Numbered from the stretch's first letter, positions 12,208 to 23,899 are shown. The stretch: DNA of 58,000 nucleotides from Cryptomeria japonica (GCF_030272615.1 NC_081406.1:463478072-463536071); one strand, 5' to 3'. Numbers and translations: made by a program. The notes: generated by a model from the letters alone, not told the origin.

Positions 12208-15200
12208 GAATTATATCTTGGAATGTTAGGGGCTTAAATGCCCCTAACAAGAGGTGCTTAATTAAGTCCCAGATGGACTTAGTTAAGTGTGATATTTTCA
12301 TGTTGCAAGAGACAAAATTGTCAAAGGAGTCTGCTAATTTGGTTTTTTCTTCTTGGAGAAAGTGGGAATTCCTCTCCTCTCCAGATTGTGGTGCATCAAG
12401 GGGTTTGGCATTGCTTTGGAATAACTATAACATTGAGGTTGAGCTAGTTGCTTCTACTGTAAACTGGTTGTTGGCCTTAGTTAAAAGCAAGCTTTCGAAG
12501 GTTAAGTTTTGGCTTTTTAATATTTATGGTCCTTTTGGTATTCAAAGGAAATCTAAATTATGGGGAGATCTTAAGAGAATTTCCTCCCCTTTAAGGCATG
12601 GTCCCTTTATAATCTTTGAGGGGGATTTTAATGCTATCATTGACTTGGGAGAAAAGAAAGGAGGTATTCTTCATAATAAAAAAATTATGGAAGACTTTGG
12701 GATGTTCATTAAGGACATGGATCTTTTTGATTGTTAGTTTCAAAATGGGATTTTCACATGGACAAATATACGAAGAGATTTTTCTCAGATTGCGGAAAGG
12801 TTAGACCGGTTTTTGTTATCAGATGTTTGGATTGATTCAAAGTTTTTTTTTTTTTCCTCTATTCTTCCAGTTTCGGGGTCAGATCATTTTCCAATTTCCC
12901 TATCAATTTGGAAAGATAAAACTCCTTTTAAGTCACCCTTTAAATTTGAACCTATGTGGTTTAGAGATTCTTCCTTTTCTCCTTTGCTCAAAAAATGGTG
13001 GGGTTCTACTCCTTATTGCTCTGGATCTCGAATGTTTCAAATTGTTAAGAAGTTGATATTTTTGAAATTTAACATTAGAGAATGGAATATCTTGCATTTT
13101 AAGAACATCTTTCAAGAAAAACAGAGGATTCAAGATATGATTGAATGTCTTAATTCACATGTGATTCAACATGGTATGGTGCCTTTTGTTTTTGATGAAC
13201 TAAAATTGCTAAAAGTAGAGCTTGAAGAAGTTTTGTCCATATAAGAAATCTGTTGGAGACAGAAATCGAGGGAGATCTGGCTTTCAGATGGTGATAGAAA
13301 TACAAAAAAAATTTACTCTTCAACAAAAATGAAGAGAAGAAAAAATAGGATATCTTGTATTGAGTGTCCAAATGGCAAACTTTTAATAGAACAGGAGGAT
13401 ATTGCTTCAGAGGCAATTAGGTTTGTAAGTCACTATTGTCTTTGGAGCATGAAGATCTTCATAATAACATTTCTTCTAATATTCCTTCTTTGGTATCTTC
13501 GGAAGATAATAAAATGTTGATGTCTCCTTTTTCTTTGGATGAAGTTAAGAATGTTGTTTTTGCAATGAACCCTGATAAGGCTGTAGGACCGGATGGCTTT
13601 ACTCCTTTATTTTTTCAGAAATGCTGGGATTTTGTGGGAAATGATGTTTTATTGGCCCTTGACGAAGCTAGAAGGAATAGGTCTGTTTTGAAAGAGCTTA
13701 ATAATACAATGATTGCAATTATTCCTAAAAAGGAGGTTACCAGGACATTTGTTGATTTTCGCCCTATTGCTTTATGTAATACTTTGTACAGGATTTTTAC
13801 CAAGGCTATTTCTTTAAGGTTGGCTAAAAGTTTATCTAAGATCATTTCTTTAGAACAAGGGGGTTTTGTTCCAGGAAGGGAGACAATAGAGGGAGCTATA
13901 GTGGCACATGATGTTCTGCATTCTATTTCTACTCAGAGAATCCTAACCATGATCCTCAAATTAGATATGATGAAAGCATATGATAGAGTAGAGTGGGGGG
14001 TGTTGTGCGTTGTTCTACTTAAATTGGGCTTTTCCAAGGCATGGGTCAAATGGATTTGTGCTTGTATTTCTTCTACAAGGTTCTCAGTTCTAATTAATGG
14101 CTCCCCTTGTGGTTTTTTCTCCTCTTCTAGGGGTTTGAGGCAGGGGGATCCCCTATCTCCTTTCTTGTTCATTCTTCTAGCTAAAACGTTCAGTTGGGCT
14201 ATAAGAGCCGCTAAGATAGGAGGGCTTTGGAAGGGAATTAGGATTCATAATGTTCCACAAAGCATTTCACATTGCTTGTTTGCAGATGATACCTTGTTAT
14301 TTGGTCAAGCCTCTTTGGGTGAGGCAAGAGTGATAAAGGGGATAATACAGAATTATGCATCCTTTTCTGGTCAGAGAAACAATGTTGATAAGTCAAATAT
14401 TTTTTTCCTTCATGCTTCACAATTGGTTCAGGATAGATTGAAGATTTTTTGGGGATTTGCATCTGGAAATCTTTGTTGTTCTTATCTTGGTATACCTTTC
14501 TTCATTAAGAAGGATAGAATTGAGTTTTGGGATAAGATCATTTTAGTTATCTCTAGAAGGATCCTATCCTAGAATCATAGATGGTTATCTTTGGCTGGTA
14601 AGATTGTTCTTATTAAGTTTGTCCTAAATGTTGTTCCTATTTATCTCATGTTTGTTTTGCAATCTCTGAAAGTGGCTCTTGTTATTTTGCAAGATACTCT
14701 TAGGTCCTTCCTTTGGAGTAATAATAAATATGGTAAGAAAAAACTCCCTCTGGTAGCATGGGATAAAGTTTGTTTGCCTAAAAACCTTGGGGGCACAGGC
14801 ATTAGGAGTCTGGAAAGTCAGAATTTAGCCTTAGGTGCTAAGTTGGTTTAAAAATTGTATGAGAGACCATTCTCCTTTTGGGCACAAATTATGTTTGCTA
14901 AATATTTAAATAACGGACCAAGAGAATATGTTTTTCAAGTTTCTAATTTACCGTCTAGTTTAGCTATTTACAATTTTCTATGTAAATGTAGATCAGTGAT
15001 TTTGCCTCATCTCTCATGGATTGTTCATAATGGTAGAAAGGTCAGGTTTTGGGAGGAAGTTTGGAATGGACATCCCCCTCTAGTGAACTTGAAGGATTGG
15101 TCTCCTTTAATTTCCACTCTTTCTTCCCTTTGGGGTGTCTTTGTGGCTGATTATTTTGAAATTGAGTATAGCGGGAATCTTAAGGTGGCAAAATGGAAAT

Positions 15201-16445
15201 CAATTGTGTTTTTAGATATTGATCAAAATGTAAAATTGGAATATGAAAAGATGTTGGTGGAGAGTAATAATTCTTTTTGATGCTGACGATGAGCTTATCT
15301 GGACAAGGAATATCTATGGTAAGTACATAGTTAAGGATGGCTATAATTCTCTCTTGGTTGCTAAATATTTATCTACTTGGCCATACAAGCTGTTTTGGCA
15401 TATGGCTCGCCTCCCAAAGGCTAGTGCTTTTGCTTGGTTAGCGGTGCAGGACAGGGTCCTTACAGGAATGAGGTTGGATAGGCTAGGTATTACTGCAGTA
15501 TTTTCTTATGTATTTTGTAATAAAAATTTAGAATCCTCTGCACACTTGTTTCTTCATTGTGATTTTGCCTATGCTTGCTGGCAATGGTTATTTGAAAAGC
15601 TTAATCTTTCCTTTGTTATTGGTAAGGATCTCCTTTCCCACTTTAGAGCCTGGCCTCTCCCATTTGCCTCATCTTTCTATGCATGTCTTTGGATTATTTC
15701 TCCATCTATTGTGATTTGGAATATTTGGTTAGAGCGTAATAATAGGATTTTTAAACAAACAAGTTCTTCCTTGGCAGAGGTTTTATTAAGGATTGAATCT
15801 TCCATCTCTGAAGTTGCTTTGTATTTTATCTATAAGAATTTGGAAACCCTTACCTCTTTTTCTCATTGGGATGATAGGGTAACTAGAGTTTGGAGAATGC
15901 TATCAGTCTTACCTTCTCATGGATCTATTTTAAATAAGACTAATGCTATAAGTAAGAGAAATTTTGCTTTCTAGAGACCTCCTCCGCAAGGGCACTTTAA
16001 ATTGAATTTTGATGGTGCTTCTTGTGGAAACCCTAGCCTGGCAGGGGCAGGTATGGTAATTTATGATCATAAGGTAAGATTTATTCAGGCTCATTGTCAT
16101 GCAATTGGTTTCAAGTCTAACAATTGTGCATAATTATTTGCTTTGTCCTTTGGTTTGGATATGGCTATATCTTTGGGAATTAAGGACCTGATAATTGAGG
16201 GTGATTCTATGGTTATTATTCAAAGTGTCATGAAAAAGAAGTTGAATTGTTGGCAATTACAATATATACTTGATTATATTTTGCAAAAATTAGACTTTTT
16301 TGATTCCTTCTCGATTTCCCACTATTATAGGGAAGTGAATAAGATTGCAGATTTCTTGGCTAATTTAGCCATTGATAGTGATGCTAATATGTAGGAGGTA
16401 AGTGTGGTTGAGATCCCTTCCTCGGTTTTGGAATTTTTGAAGTAA
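12204..16445 (+). pseudogene. LINE ORF2 (endonuclease, reverse transcriptase, RNase H), broken
   Basis: ORF2 supplies target nicking and target-primed reverse transcription. Domains in order: an AP-type endonuclease (about 12204-12900) with ISWNVRGLN, MLQETKLS, EGDFNAI and GSDHFPISL; a reverse transcriptase (about 13540-14500) with FRPIALCNTLYRIFTKA, KLDMMKAYDRVEW, RGLRQGDPLSPFLF and the catalytic FADD; a zf-RVT region (about 15330-15600, LPKASAFAWLA then HLFLHCDFAYACWQWLF); and an RNase H domain (about 15990-16400, LNFDGAS and IIEGDS). Stops are at 12735, 13242, 14570, 14849, 15972, 16131 and 16392, with frameshifts near 13425 and 15275. The stop at 16131 replaces the conserved RNase H glutamate that copy 2 keeps. 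The true end is taken as TAA at 16443 by alignment with copy 2. Confidence 0.92.
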
Positions 16446-16937
16446 AGAAGGGCATAGTTGTTGTCTTCATCAACCTCCTTATTTGGTGTGGCTTTTCTTT
16501 GGTGTGGGTTCTGCTATGCTTGATCACAATGTTTATTTTGACAGGGTGTCTGATTATGGTTTCATTTCTACTATGTGGTATCATTCTAACTAGTGGTTGG
16601 AGAATTGTGTTTCATAGATAGGGGTGGTTCAGACTGGTATTTTTTGGCAGCATTGGATATGCATCCTTCAGTGATCATACTTTAAGCTTCCTTCTATATA
16701 CTTCTATTGGCGGCTTCCTTTATATCTAATGCGTCTTATGAAATTGGGATGGGTTTTTTGATGTACTATGCCAATGGGCATTTGGTATTGGGTAGAATAG
16801 GGTTGTGTTACTTAAGCAATACTAAAGGGTTTTCTTACGAGTTCTTTCCCTTCAGTTCTTTTTGAACCAGACACTGTAAAAAAACTTTTAAAATTTAATA
16901 TAGTTCAGTGGTTCTATCCACTTTTATCAAAAAAAGA
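16446..16937 (+). other. 3' UTR of LINE copy 1
   Basis: These 492 bp carry no ORF of note. The last 90 or so bases are shared with copy 2: a ttctttttgaacc block, an AT-rich run, a hairpin, then CTTTTATC followed by A's. The rest does not align by eye with the longer 3' region of copy 2. Confidence 0.7.
16907..16922 (+). promoter_or_regulatory. Conserved LINE 3'-end hairpin
   Basis: AGTGG-TTCTAT-CCACT forms a 5-bp stem with a 6-base loop just before the TTTATCAAAAAAA tail. Copy 2 has AGTGG-CTTGC-CCACT at the same place: the stem is kept and the loop changed. A 3' stem-loop next to the tail is the kind of signal that stringent LINE reverse transcriptases recognise. The role here is inferred. 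Confidence 0.55.
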
Positions 16938-16951
16938 AACAAGCTAACATT
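16938..16951. repeat. LINE target-site duplication (right), 14 bp
   Basis: AACAAGCTAACATT is identical to 9429-9442. The LTR sequence resumes directly after it. Confidence 0.9.
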
Positions 16952-17980
16952 TATATTTCGCAATATTGATGAGGGTAAAATATTTTAATTAAATTAATTC
17001 CCCAAAATCAATCTTTCACACTAAATAAAAATATATATGATTAAAACTTACTTTTCTAATCAAAATTGATTTTCTTAAAAGGGTAAAATTAACCTTTCCT
17101 TACCAAAACGCAAAAGATTAAATTATTTATATTTCAAATAACTTTAAATCTTTCCCTTTTAAAATGCATAAACTAAATAAATTCACAATTTTAAATTAAC
17201 CATTAAATTAAACACGTGACAAACATAAATAAAGCAATCTTTTTTAATTAATGATTATTTACATAAAAGAAACTTATTTATTTTAATTCCTCAATTACTA
17301 ATGCGTAAATGAACACATTAAATTAAATTAAATACTTAAACTTGCTACAAACATAAATATAGCGATCCTTTTTAATTAATGATTAATCACCTAGAAGAAA
17401 CCTATTTATTTTGATTTCTCAATTACTAATGCATAAATGAACACATTAAAACAAATTAAATACTTAGGATAAAGTACTCCATTTTACCACACACAAGGCA
17501 TACAAACCAAGAAAGCCAACCAATCACATGACATGTAAAACCATACGAAAAGGAAACCAATGGACCACACATGACGCTCACTTGATCATGGCTAAGGCAA
17601 GACGAGGGTTTTACGACCACCTAATCCAAATTCTAAGGATGAAAGAGGTATACTCAACCCTACGAATCCTGATGGAGAGGAAACTCGCACCTAGGCGGTA
17701 CTGTACCTGCAATCTCCTGCACCCATGAGTCACACAAACATACATATATATATATACATATTCAATGAAGGTGTTAGCTCAAGATTTATAACAAAAATTA
17801 GGGAGACAATTAAACTTACATAAGAATCGATGCTAAAGCACATTAACAGGTATGCACAATATTCATATTATCTAATCTGCAACATTAAATCACGGTAAAA
17901 CAACCATTCAAGAATGCCACATAGGAAGTCAACCAAGGTCAAACTGGTTTTGCAAGGCTGACTAGGGTGGGGACACTACA

Positions 17981-17985
17981 CCACA
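17981..17985. repeat. Target-site duplication of the solo LTR (right)
   Basis: CCACA is identical to 6101-6105 and directly follows the LTR end ...GACACTACA. Confidence 0.8.
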
Positions 17986-19343
17986 CATCCTTTCGTGAAG
18001 ACAAGGATGATGGTTTGCCATTTAAGGGCTTCTCACAGCATGTCGAGTCTATGTTAGCACTCATCCCATGTATGAGGCACAATTATCTTACTTAGAGATT
18101 CATTAACAACACTCTAATATACTATTAGGTTATCACTTATTAGACTCACTTTCGATGGGTTACCCAGCAGCCACTCTGGGCGCGACCCCCAATCAAAAGC
18201 CACTTTCCCATATGACACTAGACTATACTCAATCGAACTCGATAAACCAAAAAACACACATGGTCAAACAAATGGAGTTCAAAATGGAAGGAACAACCAT
18301 TTGGTCAAACACGACTTCATATGAGGTGCATTGACTGATGGTACTCTAACTAGAAACTTGACCAACTATGGTCAATCACAAATCATCATTTGACACCCGC
18401 ATAAGGAAATGACCAATTATGACACTACCACAAAGCAACAGTCAAAATCAAGACCGAGGGCTGAAACAGGTACCCCAAATCACTCCATATGATAGGGTCC
18501 TATCAAAAAAATCATGACTTGCCATTACTTAAGCAAAAGCGAATAGAGAAATTAAACTTGCATAGGTAACAATTGGTAAATACAACCTTTTCCCATATTA
18601 ATTTAAACATTAAATGTCAATCAAGTTTTCTAAATGATCTAAGTTAGATTGCAGTTATCTACCTCATCTAGGTATAATTTGATTCTTGGTTTTCTAACTC
18701 CCTAAGGTTCATTAGCATCGACATACATAAATGCATCCTTATGAGTTCTTAAACCAAGTTCACATGAATATAATAAAATAATCATTAACCAACTAAATAA
18801 GATATTTATTCTTCAAATAAAACATCATTCTCATACTGGCTCAAAAACAATCTCTCCAATTTCGTCTTTTCCAAGCCCAGTTACACTATACGGATCAAGG
18901 AAACATAAACATATAAGGAATCCAAATAAAGATAGTCCATTCCTACTTAACAATTATTTCCTTGTGCATATATAGAAAATTACCAAACTCAAATATTAAT
19001 TACTATATAAATTTTTTAATCCGCAATTAAAAAATATGTACAATTAATAATAACAAAATAACAAATTAAGTATCTAATTAGAAAAATATGCATTAATAAT
19101 AAAATACAATTTGAAAATTAATTATAGTATATTGCCACTTATATAACTAATTAATTACAAATAATCATAATTTATTCATTAAATGCCATATTTAAACTTA
19201 ATTAAAAACTTAATTAAAATTTACATTTAATAATATTAAATAATTATTATATTTTTTTTTATAATAAAAAAAAAAATCTAAAAAAACAATTTTTAAAAAC
19301 AACAATATAATGGGGGGTGGCGAAAAGGGTAGTCGGGCCCACG
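17986..19343 (-). mobile_element. 5' LTR of the LARD-like element, second part
   Basis: This continues the LTR broken at 6105. The block gatggtactctaactag at 18338 and the following 350 bp align with 7520-7730 and 19548-19760. The sequence reaches the beginning of the GC-rich segment (gggtggcg...tcgggcccac, 19315-19342) and then jumps abruptly to tttgctcaactgcaag, a position about 1.1 kb earlier in the LTR. No coding sequence is visible. Confidence 0.65.
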
Positions 19344-22300
19344 TTTGCTCAACTGCAAGACCCCTTTGATAAATAATTAAGTTATAGTTACATAGGGTTC
19401 GCGTCATTTACATTCCTGCCTTTTAGGCGAGCACAACCAATATACAAATGAGCACTTCTATCAATAAATCCTAAATTATCCCTACATAGAAACGGATCCA
19501 ACTGAGCATATTAAAAGCTGATTCAAAGGTCCATTGCTTGACGATACTCTAACTAGGAGCTTGACCAACTAAGGCCAACCACAAAACAAACAGACGATAG
19601 GGTCCAAACAAACATATCCAAGTCTTGCCATTACTTTAAACAAAAGCGAATACAACATTGAGAACCTGCGACAACAATAACCAAAAAAAAGGGTACAATC
19701 TTTTCCCATATTGATTTAAACATTTAAAGGTTGATCAAGTTTTCTAAATGATCTAAGTTGTTTTCAGTTTTCTACCTCATCCAGTTCCAGGTCCAGGTCA
19801 TTCTTGGTTTTCTACTCACTATGTTCATATGCATCAAGACATAACATAAATACATCCCTACCAGTTTTTCAACCAAGTTCACATGAATGGAAAGCATTAA
19901 TCATCTAAATATGTTATTTTATCCTTAGATAAACATCATTGACATACTGGTTTGAAACAATACTTTAGTCCCCTTTTCTAGCAACGGAAATTTACCCTTT
20001 ACAAAAAGGAAATATACATTGAAAGGAGTAAAGAAATGGGAAACCTCTTTCCTAATGAAATAAAATCCCCTTGCATATATTTAAAACAATTTTGCAATCC
20101 GAAAATATTAAATAGCACATATATATCCCAATATATACCTAACTTAATAAAAATTAACAACTGAACAACAATTATTTATTCATTGGGAATATATGCTATA
20201 AAGGGACCAATAATTAATCTATAATTTATAATATATATTAATATATAAAATATCTAAATTAATATATATCTAAAATATACATTAATCCATAATTAATAAT
20301 TAATATATAATAATAATATATATTAGTTAGAGTTTAATATTAATAACATATATTAACTCAAAATTTAATATATATATATATATATATATTTTTGTTGAAA
20401 CTAAAAAAAAAATTAATTAATTTAAAATTTAATGGAGGGTGGCAAACCATAGGGCAACCACAGGCCCACCTCCCATCCATGGGAGTGGGGGCATCCATGC
20501 CCTAACCATCAGGCTTGCGGCCACCACGGTGGACGCAGACCCTCGGCCTCTAGATAGTGGAGTCGGGGTCTCTGCGGCCACCGTGGGGGTTGCAGACCCT
20601 TCGGCCTCCACCTTGTGGAGCAGGGTAGCTGCGCGCACTCACGTGGACGCAGCCCCTCTACCTCCACATGGTGGACATAGGGGTTCTATGGATATGCAAG
20701 AGACAAGAAGGGGAGGGGCGTGGGTTGAGCTTCGGCACCTCCCCCCCCCCCGAAAAAAAAAAATTTCTTTTCTCTTTCAAACTTTAAAAATTTTGATTTT
20801 GATTTTAATAAAATAGAATAATTTTTTTTTTTAAATAAAATAAAAAAATAAAACATAAACCCTCAAAGATGAATAATAAAAAAAAATACAGTCTCACATA
20901 GAGACTCTAACATTTTTTATTTTTTTAAATCATAGGTTATCCAATACTCAAAACTTTGATGAACAGCCAAAACCACAAATGACTTTCTGCAACCAAAGCC
21001 CATATTTGGGCAAGAAAAGAACCATTTTTCACACAAAGATTTAACCATCCTTCCACAATTCAAAACAATGCAACCAATTTTTCCAAGGCTAAAACTCAAA
21101 TCTGGGAACATTCATAGATTCTTAAACCAGATTTTTCATGAAGAACAACCAAACACAATTCTTGATATAACAACGGAATAAAAAGTTAAACAAGAATCCT
21201 ACCTCCTTTAGCATTCCTGGCAAGATTTTTTTAAGAAGAGCCCAACCTGTAGCTGTAGAAAAATCCATCCTTCCAAAACCCCCAATCTCCATCCAAAAAT
21301 ATCTTTCTTTTTCCAAAAAAAATCAACAACCCCCAAAATATTTTTCCAACCTAGGTTAAAAGAATGAAATTTTGGCCTAATTTTCTAATTTCGAATTTAA
21401 ACACTTTTTAAATAAAAAATGAAAAGAATCTTTCTTTTCAACTATTCAAACAAGCTAACTTGCTTTTCTAATTAAAATAAAAATAATTCTCTCTCTTTTA
21501 ATTTTAATTTTCTCAATATTAACTAAGCTAACATTTATATTTCACAATATTGACGAGGATAAAATATTTTAATTAAATTAATTTCCAAAATCAATCTTTC
21601 ACACTATATCAAATATACATATAAATTAAACTTGATTTTCTAATAAAAATTGATTTTCTTAAATAAATAAAATTAACCTTTCTTTTCCAAAATGCAAAAG
21701 AGATTAAATTATTTCTATTTCAAATAACTTTAAATCTTTCCTTTTTAAAATGCATAAACTAATTAAATTCGTTATTTAAAATTAACCATTAAATTAAACT
21801 CGCTACAAACATAAATAAAGCGATCTTTTTAATTAATGATTAATCACATAAAAGAAACCTATATATTTTAATTCCTCAATTACAAATGTGTAAATGAACA
21901 CATTAAATCAAATTAAATACTTAAACTTGCTACAAACATACATAAAGCGATCTTTTTAATTAATGATTAATCACATAAAAGAAACTTATTTATTTTAAAT
22001 TTATCAATTACCAATGCGTAAATGAACACATTAAATTGAATTAAATACTTAGGATAAAATACTCCATTTTACCACACGCAAGGCACACAACCCAAGAAAG
22101 CCAACCAATCACACGCCACACAAACCGAAACGAAAAGGGAAACTGATGGATCACACACGATGCTCACTTGATCATGGCTAAGGCAAGACGAGGGTTTTAT
22201 GACCACCTAATCCAAATTCTAAGGATGAAAGAGGTATACTCAACCCTGTGAATCCTGATGGAGATGAACCTTGCACCTAGGCGATATTGTACCTACAATC

Positions 22301-22570
22301 TCCTCCAACCATGAGTCACACAAGCATACATATATGTATATATATATATTCAATGAAGGCGTTAGCTCAAGATTTATAACAAGAATTAGGGAAACAATTA
22401 AACTTACACAAGAATAGATGCGAAAGTACAATAATAGGTATGCACAATATTCATATTATCTAATCTACAACATTACATAATGGTTAATCAACCATCCAAG
22501 AATGCCACATAGAAAAAGTCAACCAAGGTCAAACTGGTTTTAGAAGGCTGACTAGGGTAGGGGCGCTACA
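19344..22570 (-). mobile_element. Partial LTR, third copy
   Basis: It opens inside the LTR at ctcaactgcaagacccc, equivalent to 7320 in the solo LTR, and runs to the terminus GGGGCGCTACA at 22570. It contains the GC-rich repeat (20520-20690), a long TA run near 20370, and the terminal block. It is much closer to the solo LTR at 6106-17980 than to the LTR at 1-1362. The start of the LTR is missing. It shows the empty form of the LINE insertion site at 21513-21550. Confidence 0.75.
20520..20690. repeat. GC-rich 57-bp tandem repeat, second copy
   Basis: Three units at about 20520, 20577 and 20634 match the array at 8412-8640, again with a 57-bp period (tggacgcagaccct, cctccac..gtgga). Conservation of both period and sequence between diverged LTRs argues that the segment was present in the parental element. 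Confidence 0.8.
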
Positions 22571-23217
22571 TATTTTACCTGAATTATTGACAATCTTTTC
22601 GCCCCGTGGATCCCTACTCTAATCCTTTTCTGATCTTTCTCAGTTTTTGTGAGGCATTCAATATATGTAGTTTCGGCTAGAGGTTGTCATGTCTGATATT
22701 AGGTAACAAGTACTGTGCAGAGTTCAAAGCAAGAATTCATTACAACTCGCAACTCGCTCCTTACCATTCATCATTCTTTTGGGTGACACGATTCTTTAAA
22801 TATATATCTGATAAATGATTTAATGACTTTATTTTCCATCACCTTTAAATTCAAGACTTTCGTATGCATTTATGCACACCTCCAAGTTCAAGACATTCAG
22901 ATTCTATACTATGTACAGTAAAATAAAATCATTATACTATGTATTTTTAGGCAAAATAACTGTTATTGTTTTAAAATGTTGGGATGTGTGCTATCGTCGT
23001 ATTGTCTTCTTAATTTCTAGGCAACAGTAAATTATTAGATAAGAAATTAAATTGCTTAAACCCTAAGTGTTTGTTGTTATTTTACAATACCAAACCTGGA
23101 ATAGATTTCCAACTAGACAGATGAGGAGGTCTTTTTCCCAGAGAGTAGAGTTGAAGTCTTTGTTCCATCAGAATCCACAACCCAAAGAAAACAAAGAAAT
23201 TTCTTTGATCCACTTCC
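22571..23217. other. Unassigned spacer before the GeBP-like pseudogene
   Basis: Just outside the LTR end, this is moderately AT-rich DNA without repeat blocks seen elsewhere in the window. From about 23112 one frame reads DEEVFFPESRVEVFVPSE, an acidic stretch that could be the frameshifted N-terminus of the following pseudogene. Nothing else is recognisable. Confidence 0.4.
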
Positions 23218-23838
23218 ATGGAGTGGCAGAGTGCTTCTAAATCTCAAAAAGAAAATTTATGTTGGACTGAAAAAAATGAAATTGCGGTTCTAAGCGGAAT
23301 TGCTGAGTGGACTGAAAGAGGTAAACCCTTACTTACATATGTCATTCTTTGTAATCATGTGAAAATCCAATTAGATAATGAGTGCAGTGATACAAGGATA
23401 ATGGGTAAGATGAAAAGGTTTAAGAAAAAGTTTAATCATGTCACCGAGCAAGTGGAGGAACTTGGGTTTTGTTTCAAGAGTCACCGTGAAGAGGAAATTT
23501 TTCAGTTGTCCCAGAAAATATGGGAGAAAGAGGAACAAGGGGAGACTGGTCCTGGGAAGAAGAAGAGAAGAAGTAAAGGTGAAAATAAAAAGGTAGCTCT
23601 GAGGCTTGATTAGGAAGAAAAGAGCGGTGATGAGAAAGAAGAAAAGAAGAACGGTGAGGAGGAAGAAAAAGAGGAGAAGAATAAGAATGGTAAGGAAAAC
23701 TGAGGAGTACAAGAAATTAAGTGAAAGTCGTTGCAGCAGGAACTTGGGGATCTGGAAGCTGCTAGTAAGGAACTTGCACTATAGCTGGAGCAACTTCAAC
23801 TGGAGTTAACAAAGCTTCGTGCTATGCGGAGAATGTAA
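23218..23838 (+). pseudogene. GeBP/DUF573-like transcription factor, decayed
   Basis: GeBP-family proteins are plant-specific nuclear DNA-binding factors with a central DUF573 domain and a C-terminal leucine-zipper region. Here the DUF573 domain is recognisable at about residues 15-105: WTEKNEIAVLSGIAEW, later MGKMKRFKKKFNHV, then EEIFQLSQKIWEKEE. It is followed by a lysine/glutamate-rich stretch and a final amphipathic part in the same frame (LQQELGDLEAA, LEQLQLELTKLRAM) that fits the zipper. That frame is interrupted by TAG at 23611, TGA at 23701 and 23722, and TAG at 23782, and ends at TAA 23836. There is no frameshift within the domain. The ATG at 23218 is the first in frame; an acidic N-terminus may lie upstream in another frame. 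No intron is visible; family members are often intronless, so this need not be a retrocopy. Confidence 0.7.
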
Positions 23839-23859
23839 ATTTTTAGATTTCTCCTACAG

Positions 23860-23899
<40 letters not shown>

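Larger units (their letters stand above)
9443..16937 (+). mobile_element. L1-clade LINE, copy 1 (7.5 kb, decayed)
   Basis: The element is bounded by a 14-bp duplication and ends in a short A-rich tail (CTTTTATCAAAAAAAG). It has a 5' UTR (9443-10033), ORF1 with a DUF4283-like domain, ORF2 with endonuclease, reverse transcriptase, zf-RVT and RNase H domains, and a 492-bp 3' UTR. A second copy of the same family lies at 25234-33399. Both ORFs are broken by stops and frameshifts, so this copy cannot encode its own machinery. Confidence 0.92.
6106..17980 (-). mobile_element. Solo LTR (about 4.4 kb) with a nested LINE
   Basis: The LTR runs on the plus strand from TGTAATGCCCC to ...GGGGACACTACA and is flanked by the duplication CCACA. 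No internal domain is present, so it is a solo LTR left by LTR-LTR recombination. Without the LINE and its duplicated target the LTR measures about 4.37 kb, very long for a plant LTR. It holds a 39-bp minisatellite (6400-6960), an AT-rich tract of many short TA/AAT runs (7900-8390), a GC-rich 57-bp repeat (8412-8640), and the terminal block shared with the other copies (16952-17980). It carries no coding sequence of its own. Confidence 0.8.

Noticed and set aside
23371-23712. Minus-strand 113-codon Leu/Phe-rich frame
   Set aside because: Antisense shadow of the GeBP-like pseudogene.
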